Of a DNA stretch of 64,000 nt, positions 51,809 through 63,643 are shown in pieces; the first letter of the stretch is position 1; the number at the start of each line of letters is the position of its first letter. The notes under the pieces are model-generated. The model was not told the origin of the DNA and did not search any database. It worked only from the letters and a program-made list of their open reading frames with translations. Source of the DNA: Pseudomonas sp. St316 (GTDB lineage Bacteria > Pseudomonadota > Gammaproteobacteria > Pseudomonadales > Pseudomonadaceae); contig NZ_AP021901.1 of NCBI RefSeq assembly GCF_018325905.1, positions 1,550,001-1,614,000 on the forward strand, written 5' to 3'. Both the position numbers and the translations under genes were made by a program.

Positions 51809-52486
51809 ATGAAATTACTGGTCGTCGAAGACGAAGCGTTGTTGCGTCACCACCTGCAAACCCGTCTCGCCGACAGCGGCCACGTGGTGCAGGCCGTGGC
51901 CAACGCCGAAGAGGCTTTGTATCAGGTTCGGGAATTCAACCATGACCTGGCGGTGATCGACCTGGGCCTGCCGGGTATCAGCGGGCTGGAACTGATTCGC
52001 CGGCTGCGCTCACAGGACAAGACGTTTCCGATCCTGATCCTCACCGCCCGCGGCAACTGGCAGGACAAGGTCGAAGGCCTGGCCGCCGGTGCCGACGACT
52101 ACGTGGTCAAGCCGTTTCAGTTCGAAGAGCTGGAGGCCCGGTTGAACGCCTTGTTGCGCCGCTCCAGTGGTTTTACCCAATCGACCATCGTTGCCGGTCC
52201 ATTGCTGCTCGACCTCAACCGCAAGCAAGCGTCCCTCGATGAGGAACCGCTGGCATTGACTGCCTACGAGTACCGCATCCTCGAATACCTCATGCGCCAT
52301 CACCAGCAAGTGGTGGCCAAGGACCGCTTGATGGAGCAGCTTTACCCCGATGACGACGAGCGTGATCCCAATGTCATCGAAGTGCTGGTCGGGCGCTTGC
52401 GCCGCAAGCTGGAAGCCCCGGCCGGCTTCAAGCCCATCGATACCGTGCGCGGCCTGGGTTACCTGTTCAACGAGCGCTGCCAGTGA
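51809..52486 (+). CDS. phoP: Response regulator PhoP
   Basis: A 225-residue OmpR-family regulator of Mg2+ limitation and polymyxin response. MKLLVVEDEALLRHHL, phospho-Asp in LAVIDLGLPGISG, Thr in LTARGNW, Lys in DDYVVKPFQFEELEARL; winged helix with LTAYEYRILEYLMRHH and IEVLVGRLRRKLEA...IDTVRGLGYLF. Start preceded by GGGGAGAGGC. Overlaps phoQ (GTGA), third of the set oprH-phoP-phoQ in the P. aeruginosa order. Confidence 0.96.
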   Translation: MKLLVVEDEALLRHHLQTRLADSGHVVQAVANAEEALYQVREFNHDLAVIDLGLPGISGLELIRRLRSQDKTFPILILTARGNWQDKVEGLAAGADDYVVKPFQFEELEARLNALLRRSSGFTQSTIVAGPLLLDLNRKQASLDEEPLALTAYEYRILEYLMRHHQQVVAKDRLMEQLYPDDDERDPNVIEVLVGRLRRKLEAPAGFKPIDTVRGLGYLFNERCQ

Positions 52487-53829
52487 TTCGTTCGCTTCGC
52501 CTGCGGTTGATGCTGGCTGCCATGACCCTGGCGGCGCTGTTCATGCTGGCATTGTTGCCGGCCATGCAAGGCGCGTTCAGCCTGGCGTTGCAGGAATCCA
52601 TCGAGCAACGCCTGGCCTCGGACGTGACCACGCTGATTTCCGCCGCCCGAGTGGAAAACAACCGCTTGAAGATGCCGGCGCAGTTGCCCGATGAGCGCTT
52701 CAACCTCGCCGATGCCCGCCTGCTGGGCTACATCTACGATCGTGAGGGGCGGCTGGTGTGGCGGTCGAAGGCCACCCAGGAAGAAAACATCAATTACACG
52801 CCGCGCTATGACGGCCAGGGCAATCAGTTCGCGCGCATTCGCGAGAACGACGGCCAGGAGTTTTTTGTCTATGACGTCGAGATCAAGCTGCTCGGCGGCC
52901 AGAGCGCGGCGTTCAGCATCGTCACCCTGCAACCGGTGCGCGATTACGAAGTCACGCTGCAAGGGCTACGGGACAATCTCTACCTGGGCTTTGGCGCGGC
53001 CCTGGTGGTGTTGCTGGCGTTGTTGTGGATCGGCCTGACCTGGGGCCTTCGGGCGCTGCGGCGCCTGAGCCAGGAACTGGACGAAATCGAAAGCGGGGCC
53101 CGGGAAAGTCTCAGCACCGAACATCCCCGGGAGCTATTACGCCTGACCGGCTCCCTCAACCGCCTGCTGTACAGCGAGCGGGAGCAACGCAGCCGTTATC
53201 GCGATTCCCTCGATGACCTGGCCCACAGCTTGAAGACCCCGTTGGCGGTGTTGCAGGGTGTCAGCGAGGACATGGCCCGGCGCCCCGAGGACCGTGGACA
53301 GGCTTGGGTGCTGCAATCCCAGATCGAGCGCATGAGCCAGCAGATCGGCTACCAGTTGCAGCGTGCCAGCCTGCGCAAAAGCGGGCTGGTGCGCCATCAG
53401 GTGCGCTTGCGCCCGGTGCTGCAAAGCCTGTGTGACACCCTGGACAAGGTCTATCGCGACAAACGGGTCCATCTAAGCTTCGATCTGCCGGAGCACTGCC
53501 AGCTGCCGATCGAACAGGGCGCCTTGCTGGAGATGCTCGGCAACCTGCTGGAGAACGCCTATCGGCTGTGCCTGGGCGAGGTGCGCGTCAGCGTGCATCA
53601 GACCCTTGGCGGCACGGAGTTGAGTGTCGAGGACGATGGGCCGGGCGTGCCACCGGATCAACGTGCGCGGATTCTCCAGCGGGGCGAGCGACTGGATCGC
53701 CAGCATCCGGGGCAGGGAATCGGACTGGCGGTGGTGAAAGACATCATCGAGAGCTACGGCGCCAAGTTGACCCTGGGGGATTCAGAGCTGGGTGGGGCAG
53801 CGTTCCGGATTCATTTTCCGGTGGTTTGA
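52483..53829 (+). CDS. phoQ: Sensor histidine kinase PhoQ
   Basis: A 448-residue inner-membrane kinase sensing low Mg2+ and cationic peptides. Helix 1 LMLAAMTLAALFMLALLPAM, periplasmic sensor (about 40-160), helix 2 LGFGAALVVLLALLWIGLTWGL, HAMP, HisKA with DDLAHSLKTPLAVLQGV (His in DLAHSLKTP), N-box LGNLLENAYRLC, G1 EDDGPGVPP, G2 GQGIGLAVVKDIIESYG. GTG start overlapping the phoP stop. Confidence 0.95.
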   Translation: MIRSLRLRLMLAAMTLAALFMLALLPAMQGAFSLALQESIEQRLASDVTTLISAARVENNRLKMPAQLPDERFNLADARLLGYIYDREGRLVWRSKATQEENINYTPRYDGQGNQFARIRENDGQEFFVYDVEIKLLGGQSAAFSIVTLQPVRDYEVTLQGLRDNLYLGFGAALVVLLALLWIGLTWGLRALRRLSQELDEIESGARESLSTEHPRELLRLTGSLNRLLYSEREQRSRYRDSLDDLAHSLKTPLAVLQGVSEDMARRPEDRGQAWVLQSQIERMSQQIGYQLQRASLRKSGLVRHQVRLRPVLQSLCDTLDKVYRDKRVHLSFDLPEHCQLPIEQGALLEMLGNLLENAYRLCLGEVRVSVHQTLGGTELSVEDDGPGVPPDQRARILQRGERLDRQHPGQGIGLAVVKDIIESYGAKLTLGDSELGGAAFRIHFPVV

Positions 53830-53858
53830 CAGAGAGTCATGGGTGTTGCCACTGGCCC

Positions 53859-53936
53859 TATCGCGAGCAAGCTCGCTCCCACAAGAGGGGGCATGAACGC
53901 CGAAAATCCAGTGTGGGAGCGAGCTTGCTCGCGATG
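53859..53936. repeat. REPIN
   Basis: TATCGCGAGCAAGCTCGCTC with the inverted copy ending GCTTGCTCGCGATG, 30 bases apart, just after phoQ. Confidence 0.9.
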
Positions 53937-53961
53937 AGGCCAGTCAGTACAGCGCATCAAT

Positions 53962-54960
53962 TCAACTCTCCAACGCCCGATAAGCCCCCGGCGTCACCCC
54001 CGTCCACTTCTTGAATGCCCGGTGAAACGCCGACGGCTCTGAGAACCCCAACTGCTCGGCAATCTGCTGCAACGACAAATCCGCACGCCCCAGGTGGTAG
54101 ATGGCGATATCCCGCCGCAGTTGATCCTTGAGTTCCTGGAAGCTGGTGCCTTCCTCCCGTAAATGTCGGCGCAAGGTCTGCGGGCTGATGTGCAGATGGC
54201 CGGCGACGGTGTCCAGGTCGGGCCAGCGGGCGGTGTCGCGGCTGAGCAGGCGACGCAGTTGGCTACTCAGGCTGTGGCCATCGTCCGGGCGCGACAGCAG
54301 GTCGGCGGGGGAGCGTTCGAGAAAATGCTTGAGGGTGCGTTCGTCCTGCAGCAGTGGCATGTCCAGGTAGCGGCTGTGGAACAACAGGCTGCTGCTGTGC
54401 GCTTCGAACACCAGCGGACAGGGGAACAACAAGTCGTATTCGGCACCGTGGGCGGGTTTGACGTAGCCGAAGGTCGCCTGTTCCAGGCCGATCCGCTGGC
54501 CGATCAGCCAACTGGCGAGGCGATGCCAGACCACCAGCAGGCTTTCAGTCAGGAAGTGATCCGGGTCCCACAGCGTCGAATCGTCCAGCACTAGCCGCAC
54601 TCGCTCGCCTTCGGCTTCCAGGGTCAGGCTCGGCGCATCGGGGAACAGGCTGTAGAACAGCAAACCGCGCTGAAGGGCCTTGCCCAAGGTCCGACAGTGG
54701 ATCAACGCGTGACACATCATGGCAAACGTCCCGGGTTTACTCGCAGCCCGGCCGAATCCCAGGTACTCGTCCCTCAATGCCAGCCACAGCGCCTGCAACA
54801 GGCGCGCGAACTGCTCGGGCGCAATCCGCGCGCGCGGCTCATCCAACAGCTCTGGGCTGATGCCCAGCTGTTGCAGCAGAGGAAAATAGTCGAAGCCTTG
54901 CCGACGCGCGCCGCCCAGGGCGGCGCGGGCAAAGTGGCTGGCGATCGTGCGTTGGCGCAT
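53962..54960 (-). CDS. AraC-family regulator (OruR/ArgR-type, arabinose-binding-like N-domain)
   Basis: A 332-residue regulator. N-terminal AraC_binding_2/OruR-like domain (FDYFPLLQQLGISPELLDEPRARIAPEQFARLLQAL...) and C-terminal double helix-turn-helix (DLDTVAGHLHISPQTLRRHLREEGTSFQEL, SLQQIAEQLGFSEPSAFHRAFKKWTGVTPGAYR). Divergent from dctA with 330 bases between; a GGCAGAAATCCGTC word overlaps its start and resembles two palindromes further upstream, so autoregulation or control of dctA is possible. Ligand unknown. Confidence 0.9.
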   Translation of the reverse strand: MRQRTIASHFARAALGGARRQGFDYFPLLQQLGISPELLDEPRARIAPEQFARLLQALWLALRDEYLGFGRAASKPGTFAMMCHALIHCRTLGKALQRGLLFYSLFPDAPSLTLEAEGERVRLVLDDSTLWDPDHFLTESLLVVWHRLASWLIGQRIGLEQATFGYVKPAHGAEYDLLFPCPLVFEAHSSSLLFHSRYLDMPLLQDERTLKHFLERSPADLLSRPDDGHSLSSQLRRLLSRDTARWPDLDTVAGHLHISPQTLRRHLREEGTSFQELKDQLRRDIAIYHLGRADLSLQQIAEQLGFSEPSAFHRAFKKWTGVTPGAYRALES

Positions 54961-55070
54961 GGCAGAAATCCGTCCGTTAAGCGGGCGATGGTAGCAGGGG
55001 AGGGAGGCTGAACAAGGCGGATATCCGCCAAATCCCGGAATACGAAACGGCTTGTCGGCGGAAATCCGCC
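54961..55070. promoter_or_regulatory. Three GGCGG-N4-CCGCC palindromes in the dctA upstream region
   Basis: GGCAGAAATCCGTC (54961-54974), GGCGGATATCCGCC (55016-55029, perfect) and GGCGGAAATCCGCC (55057-55070). The last two are 41 bases apart, about four helical turns, and end 78 bases before the sigma54 promoter, a normal distance for an enhancer-binding protein such as DctD. Otherwise 54961-55290 shows only the promoter. Confidence 0.6.
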
Positions 55071-55147
55071 ACCTTACACGCTACGTTTAATCCATGTGGA
55101 ATCCGCTAACCCCTCTGCTATACCGGATGTAGGGGGTTTCGCAAAAA

Positions 55148-55163
55148 TGGCACGCGCTTTGCG
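55148..55163 (+). promoter_or_regulatory. Sigma54 promoter of dctA
   Basis: TGGCACG-CGCT-TTGCG, full match to TGGCACG-N4-TTGC, 128 bases before the dctA ATG. Matches the known DctB/DctD-RpoN control of dctA. Confidence 0.92.
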
Positions 55164-55290
55164 AAGGGGCATGTAGGTCTGCCGCGTGCAGCCGACAAAA
55201 CAAATCCCTCCAGCGCAGGAGGGTTCGCAATTGAGGTGCCGTGGACGACAGGTGGATGTCGTCTAACGGGACTCTTGAGGAAGGTTTGCC

Positions 55291-56643
55291 ATGACGACTC
55301 GTCAGCCACTGTACAAATCCCTGTATTTCCAGGTGATCGTAGCCATTGCCATCGGCATTTTGCTCGGCCACTTCTACCCGCAGACCGGTGTTGCCCTCAA
55401 GCCATTCGGCGACGGGTTCATCAAACTGATCAAAATGGTCATCGCCCCCATCATTTTCTGTACGGTCGTGAGCGGCATCGCCGGCATGCAGAACATGAAG
55501 TCGGTGGGCAAGACGGGCGGTTATGCGCTGCTGTACTTCGAAATCGTTTCCACCATCGCCCTGCTGATCGGCCTGGTCGTGGTCAACGTCATCCAGCCAG
55601 GCGCTGGCATGCACATCGACGTGGCAACCCTGGACACCAGCAAGATCGCCGGCTTCATCTCCGCCGGTAAAGACCAGAGCATCATCGCCTTCATCCTCAA
55701 CGTGATCCCGAACACCATCGTCGGCGCGTTTGCCAACGGTGACATCCTGCAAGTACTGATGTTCTCGGTGCTCTTCGGTTTCGCCCTGCATCGCCTGGGT
55801 GCCTACGGCAAGCCGGTGCTGGAGTTCATCGATCGCTTCGCCCACGTGATGTTCATCATCATCAACATGATCATGAAGCTGGCCCCGCTGGGTGCGTTCG
55901 GTGCCATGGCCTTCACCATCGGCGCCTACGGTGTCGGTTCGCTGGTGCAATTGGGCCAGCTGATGATCTGCTTCTACATTACCTGCGTGGTGTTCGTGCT
56001 GGTGGTCCTGGGCGCCATCTGCCGCGCCCACGGCTTCAGCGTCATCAAGCTGATCCGCTACATCCGTGAAGAACTGCTGATCGTGCTGGGTACTTCCTCG
56101 TCGGAATCGGCCCTGCCACGCATGCTGATCAAGATGGAGCGCCTGGGTGCCAAGAAGTCGGTCGTAGGCCTGGTGATCCCGACTGGCTACTCGTTCAACC
56201 TCGACGGTACTTCGATCTACCTGACCATGGCCGCGGTGTTCATCGCCCAGGCCACCGACACCCCAATGGACCTGACTCACCAGATCACCCTGCTGCTGGT
56301 GCTGCTGCTGTCGTCCAAAGGTGCTGCTGGCGTGACCGGTAGCGGCTTCATCGTACTGGCGGCCACCCTGTCGGCCGTGGGCACCTTGCCGGTGGCCGGC
56401 CTGGCACTGATCCTGGGTATCGACCGCTTCATGTCCGAAGCCCGCGCCCTGACCAACCTGGTGGGCAACGCCGTCGCCACGATCGTGGTTGCCAAGTGGG
56501 TCAAGGAGCTGGACGAAGACCAGTTGCAGACCGAGCTGGCTTCCGGTGGCCGGGGTATCTCCGATGTTCGTGAAGATGACGAGCAGATCGCGGCGGCGCA
56601 GATTGCAGCGGCTGAATCCTCTGCTCCAGGCGCTGTGAAGTAA
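55291..56643 (+). CDS. dctA: C4-dicarboxylate/H+ symporter DctA
   Basis: A 450-residue inner-membrane carrier (DAACS family) for succinate, fumarate and malate. Conserved [24 protein letters not shown], the serine-rich hairpin [51 protein letters not shown] and [14 protein letters not shown] cover the transport core; an Ala/Glu-rich C-terminal tail follows. GAGGAAGG ribosome site. Monocistronic with sigma54 promoter and a good terminator. Confidence 0.97.
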   Translation: MTTRQPLYKSLYFQVIVAIAIGILLGHFYPQTGVALKPFGDGFIKLIKMVIAPIIFCTVVSGIAGMQNMKSVGKTGGYALLYFEIVSTIALLIGLVVVNVIQPGAGMHIDVATLDTSKIAGFISAGKDQSIIAFILNVIPNTIVGAFANGDILQVLMFSVLFGFALHRLGAYGKPVLEFIDRFAHVMFIIINMIMKLAPLGAFGAMAFTIGAYGVGSLVQLGQLMICFYITCVVFVLVVLGAICRAHGFSVIKLIRYIREELLIVLGTSSSESALPRMLIKMERLGAKKSVVGLVIPTGYSFNLDGTSIYLTMAAVFIAQATDTPMDLTHQITLLLVLLLSSKGAAGVTGSGFIVLAATLSAVGTLPVAGLALILGIDRFMSEARALTNLVGNAVATIVVAKWVKELDEDQLQTELASGGRGISDVREDDEQIAAAQIAAAESSAPGAVK

Positions 56644-56658
56644 TCTTCAGGCTGTAAT

Positions 56659-56684
56659 GAAAAACCCGCTTCGGCGGGTTTTTC
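56659..56684 (+). terminator. Terminator after dctA
   Basis: AAAAACCCGC-TTCG-GCGGGTTTTT, a tetraloop hairpin 15 bases after the stop. Confidence 0.92.
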
Positions 56685-56732
56685 ATTGCGCCTCGTTTTT
56701 CAGGCGAGGGTGCTTCTGATCCGTGGGGATTT

Positions 56733-56759
56733 TTGTGGGAGCAAGCTTTACTCCCACAA
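56733..56759. repeat. Single REP-like palindrome
   Basis: TTGTGGGAG / CTCCCACAA around CAAGCTTTA, an isolated REP half-unit. Confidence 0.75.
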
Positions 56760-56885
56760 CCCAGCGTCGCCACAAAGGATCTGCACCAGCCCTGAGCGCA
56801 ATGGTCATCCCCTGTGACACCTACGGTAATTGCCCCACCGCCAACCCCTGCCTAGTCTTCAGTGATCACCCATCGGAGATCGCCT

Positions 56886-58067
<1,182 letters not shown>

Positions 58068-58082
58068 CGTTGGCCAGGCCGC

Positions 58083-58154
58083 CATCGCGAGCAGGCGCGC
58101 TCCCACATTGGATCTATGACATTCCCCCTTGTGGGAGCGAGCCTGCTCGCGATG
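58083..58154. repeat. REPIN
   Basis: CATCGCGAGCAGGCGCGCTC with an inverted copy ending GCCTGCTCGCGATG, between the CoA-transferase and sprT. Confidence 0.88.
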
Positions 58155-58179
58155 AGGCCGGCCCAAACACCATAAAATT

Positions 58180-58674
58180 TTATTCCACCCGAGTTTCCCC
58201 ACTGAACACCAACGTATTGCGGCAGCTACGGCACAAATACCGTCGCCCCTGGCGCACCAGGCTGTGGCGCTGGGCCGAGAACGGGAAGTCGCTGCCGTCG
58301 CAGGGGCATTTGTAGATATAGCGGGTCACGCTGCGGCGTTTGATTTCGTAGGTGTGGCAGCGGTTCGGCGGCAGTTCGTACACCCCGCGCATGATCAGTT
58401 GCCATTCCTCGCCATGGGGCTGGATGCGTTCTCCAAACAGCTGGTGGGCGATCAGGTGCGCCACTTCATGGGCGACGGTCTGCTTGAGGAAGTCTTCGGC
58501 GTTTTCCCGGTACAACTGTGGATTGAAGCGCAGCAGGTTTTCATGCAGGTGCGCAACACCGGCCTTCTGGCCACGCAATTTGAAGCTGACCACTGGGCGT
58601 TTGAAAGGACGTTTGAAAAAGGATTCGGCTTGTTGGTAACACTCTTCGACGCGGGTATTGAGTTGCTCGAGCAT
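58180..58674 (-). CDS. sprT: SprT-family zinc metalloprotease-like protein
   Basis: A 164-residue protein with the metzincin-like motif FLKQTVAHEVAHLIAHQLFG (HEVAH plus a later His in QPHGEEW) and a C-terminal zinc ribbon (YKCPCDG...YLCRSCR, two CxxC-type pairs). Matches E. coli SprT in length and order. The eukaryotic relative Spartan removes DNA-protein crosslinks; the bacterial role is not established. Stand-alone. Confidence 0.92.
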   Translation of the reverse strand: MLEQLNTRVEECYQQAESFFKRPFKRPVVSFKLRGQKAGVAHLHENLLRFNPQLYRENAEDFLKQTVAHEVAHLIAHQLFGERIQPHGEEWQLIMRGVYELPPNRCHTYEIKRRSVTRYIYKCPCDGSDFPFSAQRHSLVRQGRRYLCRSCRNTLVFSGETRVE

Positions 58675-58772
58675 GCTTTACGGGTCTCCAGAAGCCCGAG
58701 TATGCCGCAAGCGTCGGCCGTTGCGAATCGTCCAGGCGCCCAATGGTCGTTTCGAGCGGCTCATACACAGGA

Positions 58773-58792
58773 AGGCCGCCTTGCGGCGGCCT
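58773..58792 (-). terminator. Possible terminator after the Yip1-like gene
   Basis: AGGCCGCC-TTGC-GGCGGCCT hairpin, strong stem but poor T-tract on the minus strand (TTCC), 57 bases past the stop. Confidence 0.4.
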
Positions 58793-58848
58793 GTGTCGGC
58801 AGATCCTGCTTTTTTATTGGAGGGTACTTTCGGGACCGTTTCAATCCT

Positions 58849-59451
58849 TCAATTGGTATAGACCGGGCCGACGCCCAGCCCCCAGACGATGACCGTGAAC
58901 GCCATGATGGCCACCAGCACCACCAGGCCGACGGCGAGCACCGAACTGGAAAACAGAAAACCTTCGTCCTGGGGAATGTTCATGAACGTCGGCAAGCCCA
59001 CATACAGCAGGTAGACCGTGTAGCAGATCGCCGCCGTGCCGACGATCATCCCCAGCCACATGTGCGGGTAGAGCGCCGCCAGGCCGCCGATGAACAAAGG
59101 TGTCGCGGTGTAGGTGGCGAATGCGACGCAACGGGCCAGGCTCGGATTGGCGTCATAGGTACGGGCCATCCAGTGGATGAAGGCGCCCATCACTGCCACA
59201 CCGCCCAACATGGCCAGGTATGACATGACGGTCATCCACAGCGCACTTTCCTGGGTGAGCATGACCGGTGGACGATTGCCGATGACCCATCCCACCTGCG
59301 TGGTGCCGATGAATGCCGATACCGCGGGAATAGCTGCCAGGATCAGCGTGTGGGTGAGGTACATGTGGCTGATGCTTTCCTCCTGATCGCCACGGATGTC
59401 TTTCCATTCTTGATCAGGGTGGGTAAAGAGCCCCACGACATGATGGATCAT
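58849..59451 (-). CDS. Yip1-family inner-membrane protein
   Basis: A 200-residue protein with a short cytoplasmic N-terminus (MIHHVVGLFTHPDQEWKDIRGDQE, typical of this family) and five membrane helices (ILAAIPAVSAFIG, VMSYLAMLGGVAVMGAFIHWMA, AFATYTATPLFIGGLAALYP, LGMIVGTAAICYTVYLLYVG, SVLAVGLVVLVAIMAFTVIVWGL). AAAGGAG ribosome site. Function unknown in bacteria. Confidence 0.88.
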   Translation of the reverse strand: MIHHVVGLFTHPDQEWKDIRGDQEESISHMYLTHTLILAAIPAVSAFIGTTQVGWVIGNRPPVMLTQESALWMTVMSYLAMLGGVAVMGAFIHWMARTYDANPSLARCVAFATYTATPLFIGGLAALYPHMWLGMIVGTAAICYTVYLLYVGLPTFMNIPQDEGFLFSSSVLAVGLVVLVAIMAFTVIVWGLGVGPVYTN

Positions 59452-59845
59452 AGTCAGTCACTCCTTTGTTATTGCCATCGCCCCCCAACGGAGCGCCTAC
59501 GGGCCAAATGGCCGGGTAAGTGAAGGTCTGTAAGTGTGTGCGACCTTATGCCGCAGTATAGAAAGGACTCATCCCCTATGGGATAGGGGGCTTAGAGCAA
59601 ATCGCGCTGTAAAGGAACAGGCTAATCGCGACGTGATCTGTGTGCGCTCCCCTATGGCGAAGAGATTTCCTGTGGCGAGGGAGCTTGCTCCCGCTCGGCT
59701 GCGAAGCAGACGCCAACAGGGCGAGCCCAAAGGGTTGCTGCGCAACCCAGCGGGAGCAAGCTCCCTCGCCACAGGGGACGCTGCCAAATCCTGGGTTTTT
59801 TGCGTAAAATGCCGGCCTTTCGTCACACCTCACGGATTTCGCGTC
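59452..59845. other. Intergenic region before ttcA, with REP repeat
   Basis: 394 bases without a gene. Holds a 107-base compound palindrome (59669-59775); ttcA transcription presumably starts between that and 59846, or before it. Nothing else recognised. Confidence 0.5.
59669..59775. repeat. Long REP-type palindrome, GGCGAGGGAGCTTGCTCCC class
   Basis: Arms CCTGTGGCGAGGGAGCTTGC and its complement GCAAGCTCCCTCGCCACAGG face each other at the two ends; the centre is partly self-complementary (GGGTTGCTGCGCAACCC). Confidence 0.85.
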
Positions 59846-60670
59846 ATGGGCACTCTTACGGTCAATCAGAACAAACTGCAAAAGCGCCTGCGCCGCCTGG
59901 CCGGTGAGGCGGTCGCCGATTTCAACATGATCGAGGACGGCGACAAGGTCATGGTCTGCCTGTCCGGCGGCAAGGACAGCTACACCCTGCTCGATGTGCT
60001 GATGCATTTGCAGAAGGTTGCGCCGATCAAGTTCGACATCGTTGCGGTGAACATGGACCAGAAGCAGCCCGGGTTCCCCGAGCATGTGCTGCCGGCTTAC
60101 CTTGAGTCGCTGGGCGTGGAATATCACATCGTCGAGAAAGACACCTATTCGGTGGTCAAGGAACTGATTCCCGAAGGCAAGACCACCTGTTCGCTGTGCT
60201 CACGCCTGCGGCGCGGGACGCTCTACACCTTCGCCGACGAGATCGGCGCAACCAAGATGGCCCTGGGGCACCATCGCGACGACATCGTCGAGACCTTCTT
60301 CCTGAACATGTTCTACAACGGCTCGCTCAAGGCCATGCCGCCCAAGCTGCGCGCCGATGACGGGCGCAACGTGGTGATCCGCCCGCTGGCCTATTGCAGC
60401 GAGAAAGACATCCAGGCCTATTCGGATTTCAAGCAATTCCCGATCATCCCCTGCAACCTGTGCGGCTCCCAGGAAAACCTGCAACGCCAGGTGGTCAAGG
60501 AGATGCTCCAGGAGTGGGAACGCAAGACCCCGGGTCGTACCGAGAGCATTTTCCGCGGCTTGCAGAACGTCATTCCGTCGCAACTGGCGGACCGCAACCT
60601 GTTCGACTTCGCTAACCTGCGCATCGACGAAAACGCCACGCCGCGGTTCGTCAACGTGGTGAACCTCTGA
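59846..60670 (+). CDS. ttcA: tRNA 2-thiocytidine(32) synthetase TtcA
   Basis: A 274-residue PP-loop ATPase that thiolates C32 of some tRNAs. [17 protein letters not shown] is the PP-loop (SGGKDS); cysteines in [10 protein letters not shown] and CNLCGSQ hold the 4Fe-4S cluster. [26 protein letters not shown] is TtcA-specific. The ATG at 59846 ([17 protein letters not shown]) is used; the frame is open well upstream through the REP sequence but that part is not coding. Confidence 0.95.
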   Translation: MGTLTVNQNKLQKRLRRLAGEAVADFNMIEDGDKVMVCLSGGKDSYTLLDVLMHLQKVAPIKFDIVAVNMDQKQPGFPEHVLPAYLESLGVEYHIVEKDTYSVVKELIPEGKTTCSLCSRLRRGTLYTFADEIGATKMALGHHRDDIVETFFLNMFYNGSLKAMPPKLRADDGRNVVIRPLAYCSEKDIQAYSDFKQFPIIPCNLCGSQENLQRQVVKEMLQEWERKTPGRTESIFRGLQNVIPSQLADRNLFDFANLRIDENATPRFVNVVNL

Positions 60671-60737
60671 GGCTGTCAACGCCTCTATTCCACGGCGCTC
60701 GCAAGCGCCGTTTTCATTTCCGACCCCAGGAGAGGGC

Positions 60738-61412
60738 ATGCGCGATTACAAGTGGCTGCACGAGTACTGTCTGAACCGCTTCGGTTCGGCGGCTGAACTG
60801 GAAGCCCACCTGCCGGTGCCCAAGACCCCGGCGCAACTGCGCAAGATCGGCGACGACCGCTACCTCTCGACCATGGCGCTGCGGGTGTTCCGCGCCGGGC
60901 TCAAGCACAGCCTGGTGGACGCCAAGTGGCCGGCCTTCGAAGAGGTATTCTTCAAGTTCGACCCGGAGAAAGTCGTGCTGATGAGCGCCGAGCATCTGGA
61001 GCGGCTGATGCAGGACGCGCGGATCATCCGCCACCTGGGCAAGCTCAAGAGCGTGCCGCGCAACGCGCAATTGATACTGGACGTGGCCCATGAGAAGGGC
61101 AGCTTCGGCGCGCTGGTCGCCGACTGGCCGGTGACCGATATCGTCGGCCTGTGGACCTACCTGAAAAAGCACGGCCATCAACTGGGCGGCCTCTCGGCGC
61201 CGCGCTTCTTGCGAATGATGGGCAAGGACACCTTTGTCCCCAGTTATGACGTCGTGGCCGCGCTCAATGCCCAGGACATCATCGAAAAAGTCCCCACCAG
61301 CCTGCGGGACCTGGCGACGGTGCAGAATGCCTTCAACCAGTGGCATGAAGAGAGTGGTGGGCGGCCGATGTCACAGATATCGATGATGTTGGCTTACACA
61401 GTGAATCATTGA
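60738..61412 (+). CDS. DNA-3-methyladenine glycosylase I-like (Tag family)
   Basis: A 224-residue helical protein. DDRYLSTMALRVFRAGLKHSLVDAKWPAFEEVFFKFDPEKV and MQDARIIRHLGKLKSVPRNAQLIL are typical of Tag, an HhH-superfamily base excision enzyme removing 3-methyladenine; PRFLRMMGKDTFVPSYDVVAAL carries the later DNA-facing segment. The zinc-binding Cys/His set of E. coli Tag is not evident, as in many of the longer Pseudomonas homologues. AGGAGAGG ribosome site. Follows ttcA by 67 bases. Confidence 0.82.
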   Translation: MRDYKWLHEYCLNRFGSAAELEAHLPVPKTPAQLRKIGDDRYLSTMALRVFRAGLKHSLVDAKWPAFEEVFFKFDPEKVVLMSAEHLERLMQDARIIRHLGKLKSVPRNAQLILDVAHEKGSFGALVADWPVTDIVGLWTYLKKHGHQLGGLSAPRFLRMMGKDTFVPSYDVVAALNAQDIIEKVPTSLRDLATVQNAFNQWHEESGGRPMSQISMMLAYTVNH

Positions 61413-61426
61413 GACCGCGTCGCGCC

Positions 61427-61504
61427 TATCGCGAGCAGGCTCGCTCCCACACTGGATTTGTGAACCCCTCAAATCCCCTGTGGGAGCGAGCTTGCTCGCG
61501 ATAG
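61427..61504. repeat. REPIN
   Basis: TATCGCGAGCAGGCTCGCTC and inverted copy GTGGGAGCGAGCTTGCTCGC, between convergent genes. Confidence 0.9.
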
Positions 61505-61508
61505 CGGT

Positions 61509-63467
<1,959 letters not shown>

Positions 63468-63487
63468 CACTCTGGTTGCGAAGTAGC

Positions 63488-63620
63488 ACCCTGTGGCGAG
63501 GGGATTTATCCCCGCTGGGCCGCGAAGCGGCCCAAAGATTTATTTGCCACTGCGGTGCGTCAGACGGTGCGCAGGGGGCTGCTACGCAGCCCAGCGGGGA
63601 TAAATCCCTCGCCACAGGGT
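63488..63620. repeat. Long REP-type palindrome, GGCGAGGGGATTTATCCCC class
   Basis: ACCCTGTGGCGAGGGGATTT and its complement form the ends of a 133-base element, with internal smaller palindromes (GGGCCGCGAAGCGGCCC). Between convergent genes. Confidence 0.88.
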
Positions 63621-63643
63621 TCTGGCCAGGCTCAGCAATAGCC

